Below, piece by piece: positions 45,623-54,105 of a DNA stretch of 64,000 nucleotides (its first letter is position 1; each line of letters begins with the position of its first letter). The position numbers and the translations under genes are program-made. The stretch comes from Verrucosispora sp. NA02020 (GTDB taxonomy: Bacteria; Actinomycetota; Actinomycetes; Mycobacteriales; Micromonosporaceae). The stretch lies in contig NZ_CP054923.1 in the NCBI RefSeq assembly GCF_013364215.1, positions 5,456,001 to 5,520,000 on the forward strand, given 5' to 3'. Under the pieces are notes generated by a model. It did no database searches and was not told the DNA's origin. It worked only from the letters and a program-made list of their open reading frames with translations.

Positions 45623-46111
45623 ATGCAGTCACACCCGAACGTCGAGGCGGTGCAGGACGCGCTCGACGGTCCGTACACCCGCAACGGCTCCGGCAAGCGG
45701 GCCCTGGTCCGGTTGCTGCCCGACGCGGTGCACACCGCCGCGGCCGCCGCCGAGGCGCTCGGTGTCGACGTGGGCGCCATCGCCAACTCGCTCGTCTTCG
45801 ACGCCGACGGTGAACCCCTGCTGGTACTCACCTCCGGCGCGCACCGGGTGGACACCGACGCCCTGGCCGCCCGGCTCGGGGTCACCCGGCTGCGCCGGGC
45901 CACCCCGCAGTTCGTCAAGGAGCACACCGGACAGGTGATCGGCGGGGTCGCCCCGGTCGGCCACCCGCGCCCGCTGCGTACGCTCGTCGACACCGCGCTG
46001 GAGAAGTACGACGAGGTCTGGGCCGCCGGTGGCGTGCCGCAGGCGGTCTTCCCCACCACGTACGCCGAGCTGCTGCGGGTCACCTACGGGACCCCGACCG
46101 ACGTGGCGTGA
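45623..46111 (+). CDS. YbaK/EbsC-type aminoacyl-tRNA deacylase
   Basis: A 162-residue YbaK-fold protein from the ATG at 45623 (MQSHPNVEAVQDALDG); YbaK proteins hydrolyse mischarged tRNAs such as Cys-tRNA-Pro. Family motifs are AIANSLVFDADGEPLLVLTSGAH, where the Ser/Asn and Lys-like region form the pocket, FVKEHTGQVIGGVAPVGHP, and the C-terminal WAAGGVPQAVFPTTYAEL. It ends in a GTGA overlap with the carotenoid gene that follows, although the functions are unrelated. It may simply be the first cistron. Confidence 0.88.
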   Translation: MQSHPNVEAVQDALDGPYTRNGSGKRALVRLLPDAVHTAAAAAEALGVDVGAIANSLVFDADGEPLLVLTSGAHRVDTDALAARLGVTRLRRATPQFVKEHTGQVIGGVAPVGHPRPLRTLVDTALEKYDEVWAAGGVPQAVFPTTYAELLRVTYGTPTDVA

Positions 46112-46851
46112 GTACCACCGAGACCGTTCCCGGACTGGTCACCCTGCACGTGTGGCGGATCCCCCGGGCCGCCCTGGGCCGGGCGCTGGGCCGGATGGCG
46201 CTCGACCCGCGCCGGTTGCGCGCGCTGCCCGGCGTACGGTTCGGCAAGCTGCTCGGCACCGGGACCGGCACCGGCTTCGGGCCGGGCGACGCCGACCTCA
46301 CCCGCTGGGCCGCGCTGACGGTGTGGGACTCCCCCGCCGAGGCGGCCCGGTTCACCGGCTCGCGGGTGGATCGGGCCTGGGCCGACATCGCCCGGTCCGG
46401 AGTCCGGCTCGACCTGCGTCCGCTGACCAGCCGGGGTGAGTGGTCCGGTCGGCGGCCGTTCGGCGAGCCCGCCGGCGGGCCGGTCCACGGCCCGGTGCTG
46501 GCACTGACCCGGGCCCGGCTGCGTCCGGCGCGGGCGCTCACCTTCTGGCGGGCCGTCCCACCGGTGGCCGCCGCCCTGCACGCCGCGCCCGGCCTGCTGG
46601 CCCGTTTCGGCGTCGGCGAGGCGCCCCTGGGCTGGCAGGGCACGGTGAGCGTGTGGCGGGATCCGGCGGATCTGGTGGCGTTCGCGTACCGTCACCCGGA
46701 GCACCGGGCCGCGATCACCCGCACCCCGACCGAGCGGTGGTACGCCGAGGAACTCTTCGCGCGATTCGAGGTACGTGACGTGGTCGGTGACCGGACGGTA
46801 CTGGGGTGGGTCGGCGACGCGGACGACCCGGCGAAGGGTGGACAGGCGTGA
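46108..46851 (+). CDS. CrtA-like spheroidene monooxygenase family protein
   Basis: A 247-residue protein starting at a GTG that overlaps the ybaK stop. It looks like the CrtA/spheroidene monooxygenase family: LVTLHVWRIP at the N-terminus, RFGKLLGTGTGTGF, RWAALTVWDSPAEAARF and the second-half WQGTVSVWRDPADLVAFAYR, a pseudo-duplicated alpha-beta barrel. CrtA adds keto groups to carotenoid ends. Neighbouring CruF-, glycosyltransferase- and CrtD-like genes support a carotenoid role. The exact reaction is not readable. Confidence 0.78.
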   Translation: MSTTETVPGLVTLHVWRIPRAALGRALGRMALDPRRLRALPGVRFGKLLGTGTGTGFGPGDADLTRWAALTVWDSPAEAARFTGSRVDRAWADIARSGVRLDLRPLTSRGEWSGRRPFGEPAGGPVHGPVLALTRARLRPARALTFWRAVPPVAAALHAAPGLLARFGVGEAPLGWQGTVSVWRDPADLVAFAYRHPEHRAAITRTPTERWYAEELFARFEVRDVVGDRTVLGWVGDADDPAKGGQA

Positions 46852-47420
46852 GGTTGGTGCGGTGGACACCGGACGATCTCCTCCGGCGGCTGGACGACGT
46901 GGTCGCCGTCTACGGCGAGGCGATGGGATACCGCGCCGACCTGCTGGAGGCCCGTCGTGGCTACATCGCCACCCACGTACGCCGACCCGGTTTCCGTGCC
47001 GTGGCCAGCCTGACCAGCGAGGGTCACCTGGCCGGTTTCGGCTACGGCTACGTCGGCGGGCCCGGCCAGTGGTGGCACGACCAGGTCTGGCGGGCACTGG
47101 AGCAGGGCGACCGGAAGCGCTGGCTGACCGACTGCTTCGAGGTGGTCGAGCTGCACGTCCGGCCCCCGGCGCAGGGGCACGGCCTGGGCGCCGGTCAACT
47201 GCGTGCCCTGCTCACCATGGCCGAGGGCAGCACCACGCTGCTCTCCACCCCGGAGGCCGACGAGAACACCTCGCGCGCCTGGCGGCTGTACCGCCGGTTC
47301 GGCTTCGTCGACGTGCTGCGCGACTTCCGGTTCCCCGGCGACGAGCGCCCGTTCGGCGTACTCGGTCGGGACCTGCCCCTGCCGGGACCGACGTCGCCGG
47401 CCCGTCCCGGACAGCCATGA
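46848..47420 (+). CDS. GNAT family N-acetyltransferase
   Basis: A 190-residue GCN5-type acetyltransferase from a GTG that overlaps the previous stop by four bases (V/M-RLVRWTPDDLLRRLDD). Acetyl-CoA binding motif A is VVELHVRPPAQGHGLGAGQLRALL, and the C-terminal RAWRLYRRFGFVDVLRDFRFPGD is the usual motif B. It is wedged between carotenoid genes with overlaps on both sides. Its substrate is unknown; a role in capping the carotenoid sugar is only a guess. Confidence 0.85.
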   Translation: MRLVRWTPDDLLRRLDDVVAVYGEAMGYRADLLEARRGYIATHVRRPGFRAVASLTSEGHLAGFGYGYVGGPGQWWHDQVWRALEQGDRKRWLTDCFEVVELHVRPPAQGHGLGAGQLRALLTMAEGSTTLLSTPEADENTSRAWRLYRRFGFVDVLRDFRFPGDERPFGVLGRDLPLPGPTSPARPGQP

Positions 47421-48265
47421 CGCCGTCCGCCCGCCGTGCCCGGGTCTACGCCTGGGCAATGCTCGTCCTGCTGGTGCTGGCCCAGATCGGCTACCCGCTG
47501 ACCGACGGGACGACCCGCGCCCGGCTGACCGTGGCCACCGTCGTCCTCGGCTACCTGCTCTCGGTCGGCCACGCGCTGCTGTCGCGTGGGCCGCGTACGG
47601 CTGCGGCGCTGATCGCCACGGCGACCGGGGGCGGGTTCGCCATCGAGGCGCTCGGCGTCGCCACCGGATTTCCGTTCGGCAGCTACGACTACTCGGGTCA
47701 GCTCGGTCCGAAGCTGGCCGGCGTACCGCTGATCATCCCGCTGGCCTGGACCTGGATGGCCTGGCCGGCGTGGCTGGTGGCGACCCGGCTCACCACGCGG
47801 ATCACGGTGGCGGCGGGTCGCTGGCGGTGGCCGACCCGGATCGCGCTGGCCACCCTCGGCCTGGCCACCTGGGACCTCTTCCTCGACCCGCAGATGGTGG
47901 CCGAGGGGCACTGGGTGTGGCGGGACCCGACCCCGGCACTACCCGGCCTGCCCGGCATCCCGATCAGCAACTACCTCGGCTGGCTGCTGTTCGCGGTGCT
48001 CATGATGAGCGCGCTGCGCCCGCTCGCCGGACCGGCCGTGGACACCACCGACGCCACCGACACTCCGCTGTACGCGCTCTACCTGTGGACGTACGGCTCC
48101 AGCGTGCTGGCTCACGCGGTCTTCCTCGACCTGCCCGCCTCGGCACTGTGGGGTGCGGCCGGCATGGCGGTCGTCGCGGTGCCGCTGGCGGTCAGCCTGC
48201 TGCGGCAGCGCCGCACGGGACGCGCCGACACCGCGCCCCGACCCCACGCCGACGTCTCGGCATGA
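47417..48265 (+). CDS. cruF: CruF-like carotenoid 1,2-hydratase (DUF422)
   Basis: A 282-residue membrane protein from an ATG overlapping the GNAT stop by four bases. About seven membrane segments and the DUF422/CruF motifs are seen: GFAIEALGVATGFPFGSYDY, LIIPLAWTWMAWPAW, and ATLGLATWDLFLDPQMVAEG with ending HWVWRDP. CruF hydrates the psi end of carotenoids, giving a tertiary hydroxyl that a glycosyltransferase can use. The next gene is such a transferase, which supports the assignment. Confidence 0.85.
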   Translation: MTPSARRARVYAWAMLVLLVLAQIGYPLTDGTTRARLTVATVVLGYLLSVGHALLSRGPRTAAALIATATGGGFAIEALGVATGFPFGSYDYSGQLGPKLAGVPLIIPLAWTWMAWPAWLVATRLTTRITVAAGRWRWPTRIALATLGLATWDLFLDPQMVAEGHWVWRDPTPALPGLPGIPISNYLGWLLFAVLMMSALRPLAGPAVDTTDATDTPLYALYLWTYGSSVLAHAVFLDLPASALWGAAGMAVVAVPLAVSLLRQRRTGRADTAPRPHADVSA

Positions 48266-48277
48266 GCGAGCCCCGGC

Positions 48278-49411
48278 GTGAGTGAGGCTTTGTCGCTCGC
48301 CGTGTTCGGGGTGCTCGTCGTGTTGACCGGGCACACCCTGGTCAACGCCGGCCGCTGGTTGCGCCGTCCCGCGTCGGGGCCGGTCGAGGTCACCGAAGCG
48401 GTGACGGTGCTGCTGCCGCTGCGCGACGAGGCCGCCCGGGTGACCCCGTGCCTGCGGTCCCTGCTCGCCCAGCGTGGCGTACCCGGGCTGCGGGTCGTGG
48501 TGCTCGACGACGGCTCCACCGACGGCACCGCCGACGTGGTCCGCGCGGTGGTCGGCGACGATCCCCGGGTCACCCTGGTCACCGGGATCGCGCCGCCACC
48601 GGGCTGGTTGGGCAAGCCGCACGCCTGCTGGCAACTGGCCGACCGCGCCGACGCGTCGACCACCGCGCTGGTTTTCGTCGACGCCGACGTGGTGCTCGAC
48701 CGGTACGCGGTGGCGGCGGCGGTGACCGAGCTGCGGGCCGCCGGGGCGGCGCTGCTGTCGCCGTACCCGCGGATCGTGGTGCGCACGGCGGCGGACCGGC
48801 TGGTGCAGCCGTTGTTGCAGTGGTTGTGGCTGACCTTCCTGCCGCTGCGCGCGATGGAGCGCTCGCCCCGGCCGTCGCTGGCCGCGGCGGGCGGTCAGTT
48901 CCTGGTCGTGGACCGCGCCGGTTACCTGCGCGCCGGTGGGCACGCAACGGTGGCCGACCGGGTGCTGGAGGACATCGAGCTGGCCCGGGCGGTGAAACGG
49001 TCCGGCGGCCGGATCGCCCTCGCCGACGGTTCCCGGCTGGCCGTCTGCCGGATGTACGACGACTGGCCGCAACTGCGCGACGGTTACACCAAGTCGCTCT
49101 GGGCCTCGTTCGGGCATCCGCTCGCCGCCGCCGTGGTCATGTCCCTGCTGCTCCTGCTCTACACCGCGCCGCCGCTGGTCGCCGTCGGCGCGCTGCTGGC
49201 CGGCGCGCCGGTGGTGGCCGCGCTCGCGCTGTCGGCGTACCTGCTGGGGGTGGTCGGGCGGGTGGTCAGCGCACGCGCCACCGGTGGGCGGGCCTGGCCC
49301 GACGCGCTGGGCCACCCCGTGTCGGTCGCGGTCCTCGGTTGGTTGACCGTACGGTCGTACCATCTGCGCAAGCGGCGGCGCCTGTCCTGGCGCGGCCGAC
49401 CGGTCGGCTAG
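48278..49411 (+). CDS. Family 2 glycosyltransferase (CruG-like)
   Basis: A 377-residue GT2 protein from a GTG at 48278. N-terminal membrane segment (about 4-22), then the GT-A core: VTVLLPLRDEA, VVVLDDGSTDGTADVV, DADVVLDRYA as the DxD-like motif, VLEDIELARAVK and the RDGYTKSLW acceptor motif. Two or three C-terminal membrane segments follow. CruG-type enzymes glycosylate the hydroxyl made by CruF. Position between cruF and crtD fits that role. Confidence 0.85.
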   Translation: MSEALSLAVFGVLVVLTGHTLVNAGRWLRRPASGPVEVTEAVTVLLPLRDEAARVTPCLRSLLAQRGVPGLRVVVLDDGSTDGTADVVRAVVGDDPRVTLVTGIAPPPGWLGKPHACWQLADRADASTTALVFVDADVVLDRYAVAAAVTELRAAGAALLSPYPRIVVRTAADRLVQPLLQWLWLTFLPLRAMERSPRPSLAAAGGQFLVVDRAGYLRAGGHATVADRVLEDIELARAVKRSGGRIALADGSRLAVCRMYDDWPQLRDGYTKSLWASFGHPLAAAVVMSLLLLLYTAPPLVAVGALLAGAPVVAALALSAYLLGVVGRVVSARATGGRAWPDALGHPVSVAVLGWLTVRSYHLRKRRRLSWRGRPVG

Positions 49412-49443
49412 GCCCTGGTAGGCCCACTCTGGGAGGACATCGC

Positions 49444-50931
49444 ATGGCGCGGATCGTGGTCGTCGGCGCCGGAGTGGGTGGACTGGCGGTCGCCGCCCGG
49501 CTGGCCGTCACCGGCCACCAGGTGACCGTCCTCGAACGGGCCGACACGGTCGGCGGCAAACTCGGGCGGTACACGCACGACACCGCCTCCGGGCCGTTCC
49601 ACTTCGACACCGGTCCCAGCCTGCTCACCCTGCCCGGGATCTTCCACGAGCTGTTCGAGGCGACCGGGGCCAAGCTCGACGAGTACCTCGACCTGGTCCC
49701 GTTGGACCCGATCGTGCGGCACGTCTTCCCCGGCGGCGGGCCGGTGCTGGACTCCTGCGCCGACCCGACCGAGTTCGCCGCCCGCATCGGCGCCGTCCTC
49801 GGCGATCGGGCGGCGACCGACTGGCAGCGGCTGTGGCGACGCGCCGGCCGGGTGTGGCGGGCCTCCGAGCACGACATCCTGCGCCGCCGCGTCGACTCGC
49901 CCCGGGACCTGACCCGGCTGGCCTGGCGGCTCGGTGACCTGGCCGCCATCCGGCCCGGTCAGAGCCTGCGCGGGCTGGGTCGCGCCCACCTGTCCGACCC
50001 CCGACTGCGGATGCTGCTGGACCGGTACGCCACCTACACCGGTGCCGATCCACGCCGCGCGCCGGCCGCGCTGGTCGCGGTCCCCTACGCGGAGCTGGCC
50101 TTCGGCGGCTGGTATCTGCGCGGCGGGCTGGGCAGCCTCGCCGACGCGCTGCTGTCGCGCTGTCTGGACCTCGGCGTGGTGATCCGCACCGGCGCCACGG
50201 TCACCCGGATCGACGCGGCGGGCGGGCGGGCGCACGGCGTACGCGTCGCCGGGCAGGCCGCCCCGGTGCCGGCCGACGTGGTGGTGGCCAACGTCGACGC
50301 GCTCACCGTCTACCGGGACCTGCTGCCCGACCCGCGTCGGCTGGCCGGGCTCACCGACCGCAGCCTGGCCGGTTTCGTGCTGCTGCTCGGCGTACGCGGC
50401 AACTCCGGGCTGGCCCACCACACCGTCTTCTTCCCGCGCGACTACGACGCCGAGTTCGACGCGATCTTCGGTGCCCCGGGGCGGGGAGTACGCGCCCGTC
50501 CGGCCACCGACCCGACGGTCTTCGTCACGGCGGCCGACGATCCGGCGGTCCGCCCGACCGGACACGAGGCATGGTTCGTGCTGGTCAACGCCGCCCGTCA
50601 CGGCACCGCGCCCGGGGCGGTGGACTGGCGGCGGCCGGGGCTGGCGGCGGCGTACGCCGACCGGATCCTGGACGTGCTGGCCGAACGGGGCATGGACGTC
50701 CGGGACCGGCTGGTGTTCCGCGAGATCCGCACCCCGGCCGACCTGGCCGACTCCACCGGCGCGCCGGGCGGGACCATCTACGGCACGGCCGGCGGTCTGC
50801 TCCGCCCGGCCAACCGGGGGGCGGCGCACGGCCTGTGGCTGGTCGGCGGCTCCAGCCACCCGGGGGGCGGCCTGCCGATGGTGGCCCTGTCCGCGCAGAT
50901 CGTCGCCGACGAGATCGGCCCCGCCTGGTAG
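49444..50931 (+). CDS. CrtI/CrtD-type carotenoid desaturase
   Basis: A 495-residue FAD-dependent phytoene desaturase family enzyme from an ATG at 49444 with GGGAGG nine bases upstream. The N-terminal FAD dinucleotide-binding motif is IVVVGAGVGGLAVAARLA, with VLERADTVGGKLGRY next. YLRGGLGSLADALL, HHTVFFPRDYDAEFDAIFG and the C-terminal LWLVGGSSHPGGGLPMVALS are family motifs. Next to cruF and a glycosyltransferase it is more likely CrtD (3',4'-desaturation) than the main phytoene desaturase, but sequence alone does not prove this. Confidence 0.85.
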   Translation: MARIVVVGAGVGGLAVAARLAVTGHQVTVLERADTVGGKLGRYTHDTASGPFHFDTGPSLLTLPGIFHELFEATGAKLDEYLDLVPLDPIVRHVFPGGGPVLDSCADPTEFAARIGAVLGDRAATDWQRLWRRAGRVWRASEHDILRRRVDSPRDLTRLAWRLGDLAAIRPGQSLRGLGRAHLSDPRLRMLLDRYATYTGADPRRAPAALVAVPYAELAFGGWYLRGGLGSLADALLSRCLDLGVVIRTGATVTRIDAAGGRAHGVRVAGQAAPVPADVVVANVDALTVYRDLLPDPRRLAGLTDRSLAGFVLLLGVRGNSGLAHHTVFFPRDYDAEFDAIFGAPGRGVRARPATDPTVFVTAADDPAVRPTGHEAWFVLVNAARHGTAPGAVDWRRPGLAAAYADRILDVLAERGMDVRDRLVFREIRTPADLADSTGAPGGTIYGTAGGLLRPANRGAAHGLWLVGGSSHPGGGLPMVALSAQIVADEIGPAW

Positions 50932-50942
50932 GGGGCGGGATG

Positions 50943-50997
50943 TAAGGAAGGGCACCTTCTTAACGCCTGCGGTAGAGCAAGGGCCCCTTGTTAACAC
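50943..50997. terminator. Hairpin element copy D after the desaturase gene
   Basis: AAGGAAGGGCACCTTCTTAA, loop word CGCCTGCGGTAGAG and AAGGGCCCCTTGTTAAC form an imperfect stem 11 bases past the desaturase stop. It sits between convergent genes, where a terminator is needed. Confidence 0.75.
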
Positions 50998-51000
50998 CCG

Positions 51001-51070
51001 CAGGCCGACGCACCCCGCAGGCCGACGCGCACACCAGCGGGCCGACGCGCACACCGGCGGGCCGACGACT
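51001..51070. repeat. Short tandem repeat of about 20 bp
   Basis: About three and a half copies of GGGCCGACGCGCACACCAGC-like units; the two central copies (about 51019-51058) differ at two positions, and the outer ones are degenerate. It abuts the stop of the next gene. Confidence 0.6.
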
Positions 51071-51759
51071 CATTCGGCGTCGATCAGGGCCCGGCGGACG
51101 GCGGAGAGCAACTGCCCCAGGCCGAAGGCGGCCAGCAGCACCCACACCGCCGTCGCCATGGTGATCGTGCCGGCCGCCAGGTCCAGGTCGATCAGCCCGG
51201 TCAGGCCGGCCAGCAGCAGCCCGGCGACGGCCACGCAGACCCGGGTGGGCCGCTCCCCCACCGTCACCGCGCCGATGTCGCGCATCCCGGCGGCGACCGC
51301 CCGGGCCCGGACGTACTCGTGCAGCCAGGACAGCGCGCCCGCCGCGGCGACCAGCCCACCCGGCGCGCCGACCAGCCAGAACGCCACCAGCCAGGCGGCC
51401 TCGCCGATCCGATCGGCCAGCGAGTCGTAGACGTAGCCGAGCCGGGTGGTGCGGCCGGTGGCAACCGCCACCGCGCCGTCGACGCTGTCCGCCACCGAGG
51501 CGAGCAGCACGAACAGCGCGGCCAGGAACGGTCCGTCGCCCGGTCGCCCGGCGAACAGTGGTACGCAGAGGCAGAGCAGTACGCCGAAGACGGTGACCGC
51601 GGTCGGGCCGACCCGGAGCCGGCCCAGCAGGAAACCGACCTGGTAGGCGAAACGGAGCCAGCCGCGTACCACGGGGGTGGCCGCCCGGGGGTCGAACCCG
51701 CCGTGCAGCCGGGCCCACGCGACGGCGTACTCGTTCCAGTTCAGCTGTCTGCCCACCAC
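51070..51759 (-). CDS. CDP-alcohol phosphatidyltransferase
   Basis: A 229-residue membrane enzyme that would join a CDP-linked lipid to an alcohol. The motif DSVDGAVAVATGRTTRLGYVYDSLAD follows the D-x2-DG-x2-AR-x8-G-x3-D-x3-D pattern (about residues 90-115), and all the metal-binding Asp are kept. Two details: the Arg of the usual AR is Val here, and one more residue precedes the Gly. About five membrane segments follow. Start is a GTG at 51759, with a second GTG directly after. Substrate unknown. Confidence 0.85.
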   Translation of the reverse strand: MVGRQLNWNEYAVAWARLHGGFDPRAATPVVRGWLRFAYQVGFLLGRLRVGPTAVTVFGVLLCLCVPLFAGRPGDGPFLAALFVLLASVADSVDGAVAVATGRTTRLGYVYDSLADRIGEAAWLVAFWLVGAPGGLVAAAGALSWLHEYVRARAVAAGMRDIGAVTVGERPTRVCVAVAGLLLAGLTGLIDLDLAAGTITMATAVWVLLAAFGLGQLLSAVRRALIDAE

Positions 51760-51802
51760 GGTTCAACCGACCCGACGGCGCTGAGGTGTCGCGCCCGCCG
51801 CG

Positions 51803-52720
51803 TCACGTCGCGGCGCCCACCCGCAGGTTCTGCCAGATCTCCCGGGTCGCGGTGGAACGGTTGAAGGTGATGAAGTGGATCCCGGGGACGCCCTCGTCGA
51901 GCAGTCGCCGGCACATTTCGCTGGTCTGCTCGATGCCGAGCCGACGGACCGCTTCCGGGTCGTCGGCGACCCGCTCGAACCGCGCCGCCAGGGCCGGCGG
52001 GAACGGCGCCCCGGAGAGCTGCACGGAGCGTTCGATCGTGCCGATCTTGGTCACCGGCATCACGCCGGCCAGGATCGGCGTGTCGCAGCCGGCGGCGGCC
52101 ACCCGGTCGCGCAGGCGAAGGTACTCGTCGGCGTCGAAGAACATCTGGGTGATCGCGAACTCGGCACCGGCCCGGCACTTGCGGACGAAGTACTCGGTGT
52201 CGGTCTGGACGTCCACCGAGCGCGGATGACGGTACGGGAAGGCGGCGACGCCGACACTGAAGTCACCGGAGCGGCGGACCAGGCGGACCAGGTCCTCGGC
52301 GTAGTCCACGCCGTCCGGGTGCGGCACCCACTCGCCGTTGGGATCGCCGGGCGGGTCGCCCCGGACCGCCAGCACGTTGCGCACCCCGACACTGGCCAGC
52401 CGACCGATCACGTGCCGCAACTCGGCCACCGAGTGGTTGACCGCGGTCAGGTGCGCCATCGGCAGCAGGGTCGTCTCGGTGGCCACCCGCTCGGTGACCG
52501 CGACGGTGGTGTCCCGGGTCGTCCCGCCGGCACCGTAGGTGATCGAGACGAACGAGGGGCGCAACGGCTCCAACTCACGGATGGCCTGCCAGAGCTGCCG
52601 CTCGCCCTGCTCGGTCCTGGGCGGCCCGAACTCGAAGGAGAAGGTCGGCTGGCAGTCGCGGACCAACTCCCCGATCGCCGGTTGCGAATTCGGGAGGATC
52701 GAGGGAAGTCCGAGCGCCAC
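51803..52720 (-). CDS. metF: Methylenetetrahydrofolate reductase
   Basis: Reduces 5,10-methylene-THF to 5-methyl-THF for methionine synthesis. It has 305 residues from a GTG at 52720. The (beta-alpha)8 barrel shows FSFEFGPPRTEQGE with the catalytic Glu, SITYGAGGTTRDTT, VLAVRGDPPGDP as the FAD-binding loop, and AITQMFFDADEYL. TAGAGT (52732-52727) lies six bases before the GTG, pointing to a leaderless mRNA. M. tuberculosis has a related gene (Rv2172c) in the same neighbourhood. Confidence 0.95.
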   Translation of the reverse strand: MALGLPSILPNSQPAIGELVRDCQPTFSFEFGPPRTEQGERQLWQAIRELEPLRPSFVSITYGAGGTTRDTTVAVTERVATETTLLPMAHLTAVNHSVAELRHVIGRLASVGVRNVLAVRGDPPGDPNGEWVPHPDGVDYAEDLVRLVRRSGDFSVGVAAFPYRHPRSVDVQTDTEYFVRKCRAGAEFAITQMFFDADEYLRLRDRVAAAGCDTPILAGVMPVTKIGTIERSVQLSGAPFPPALAARFERVADDPEAVRRLGIEQTSEMCRRLLDEGVPGIHFITFNRSTATREIWQNLRVGAAT

Positions 52721-52867
52721 GTACCGACTCTAGCGGCCGCTCCCCCGTACCCCCAGCACCTTCCCAGGGGTGGGGACGTGACCGATGCCCACCCCGGGAG
52801 GCCGGTACGCAGGTGAGCCACGGCGCGCCGGACGGTGGGTGGGTCGCCGTGTCCGGCCCCGACCCAT

Positions 52868-52873
52868 TAGCGT
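52868..52873 (+). promoter_or_regulatory. Polyprenyl synthase -10 element, leaderless
   Basis: TAGCGT, seven bases, then the GTG at 52881: the same TANNNT-N7-start layout as at murT, leuL and aroG. It supports the chosen start. Confidence 0.5.
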
Positions 52874-52880
52874 CGGGAAC

Positions 52881-53963
52881 GTGACCCACGCTGCTCCTGT
52901 CTCCCCCGTCGACCGTGCCGGCCTGCGCCAACGCGTCGACAAGGCACTGGCCGACTTCCTCGCCGCCCGCCGCACCTGGATGACCGGTGTCGACGACGCG
53001 CTGGTGCCGGTGGCCGAGGCGATCGAGGCGTTCGTGCTCGGCGGCGGCAAGCGGCTGCGGCCCGCCTTCGCCTACTGGGGGTTCCGGGGCGCCGGCGGGG
53101 TGGACACGGACCCGGTGGTGACCGCCCTCGCCGCGCTGGAGTTCGTCCAGGCCAGCGCCCTGATCCACGACGACCTGATGGACCGGTCGGACACCCGACG
53201 GGGTGAGCCGGCGGTGCACCGGCGGTTCGCCGCCCGGCACAGGTCGGCCGGCTGGGGTGGCGATCCCGACGGGTTCGGCGACGCGGCGGCGATCCTGCTG
53301 GGTGACCTCTGCCTGGTCTGGTCCGACGAGCTGCTGCACTCCGCCGGGCTCGACCCGCGGACGGTGGCCCGCGCCCGCCCGGACTTCGACGAGATGCGCA
53401 CCGAGGTCACCGTCGGGCAGTACCTGGACGTGGTCACCCAGGCCACCGGCGACACGTCGCTGGAACGGGCCGGCAAGGTCGCCCGGTACAAGTCGGCCAA
53501 GTACACGGTGGAGCGGCCGCTGCTGCTCGGCGCGGCGCTGGCCGACGCGCCCGCCGACGTCCGCATCGCCTACTCGGCGTACGGGCTGCCGCTGGGCGAG
53601 GCGTTCCAGTTGCGCGACGACGTACTCGGCGTCTTCGGCGACCCCGCGCAGACCGGCAAGCCGGCCGGTGACGACCTGCGCGAGGGCAAGCGGACCTACC
53701 TGGTCGCGGCGACGATGGAGGCGGCCGACGAGGCCGGGCGCGCGCTGCTGCTGGCCGGGCTCGGCGACGCCGAGCTGGACACCGAGGGCGTGGCCCGGCT
53801 GCGTGAGCTGATCTCCTCGACCGGGGCGCTCGCCCGCACCGAGCAGCGCATCGTCACGCTCACCGACGCGGCGCTCGCCGCGCTGGTCGCCGTGGACCTG
53901 GACACCGAGGCCCGGCAGGCCCTGGTGGACCTGGCCATCGCCGCCACCCGCCGGGCCGACTGA
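52881..53963 (+). CDS. Polyprenyl diphosphate synthase (IdsA/CrtE-like)
   Basis: Condenses isopentenyl diphosphate with an allylic primer. The GTG at 52881 gives 360 residues. The first Asp-rich motif is LIHDDLMDRSDTRRG and the second QLRDDVLGVFGD, with GGGKRLRP before the first. The product length is not obvious; small residues before the first motif allow C15 to C20 or longer chains. GGPP for the carotenoid genes about 2 kb away would fit. M. tuberculosis idsA2 (Rv2173) has the same place next to an Rv2175c/pknL pair. Confidence 0.92.
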   Translation: MTHAAPVSPVDRAGLRQRVDKALADFLAARRTWMTGVDDALVPVAEAIEAFVLGGGKRLRPAFAYWGFRGAGGVDTDPVVTALAALEFVQASALIHDDLMDRSDTRRGEPAVHRRFAARHRSAGWGGDPDGFGDAAAILLGDLCLVWSDELLHSAGLDPRTVARARPDFDEMRTEVTVGQYLDVVTQATGDTSLERAGKVARYKSAKYTVERPLLLGAALADAPADVRIAYSAYGLPLGEAFQLRDDVLGVFGDPAQTGKPAGDDLREGKRTYLVAATMEAADEAGRALLLAGLGDAELDTEGVARLRELISSTGALARTEQRIVTLTDAALAALVAVDLDTEARQALVDLAIAATRRAD

Positions 53964-53972
53964 ACGGCGCGT

Positions 53973-54005
53973 CCCCGCGACCGGGCCGGCGGTCCGGTCG
54001 CGGGG
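53973..54005. terminator. Terminator after the polyprenyl synthase gene
   Basis: CCCCGCGACCGG (53973-53984) and CCGGTCGCGGGG (53994-54005) form a perfect 12-base stem with a nine-base loop, ten bases past the stop and between convergent genes. Confidence 0.75.
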
Positions 54006-54105
54006 GTCGACGCGGAGGGTCCGGGCGCACGCGGGTCGGACGCCGGACGGCTCGGTCGCGCGCCGGCCCGACCCGGACCGGACCGGGTGAGGGGTCGACT
54101 GCGGG

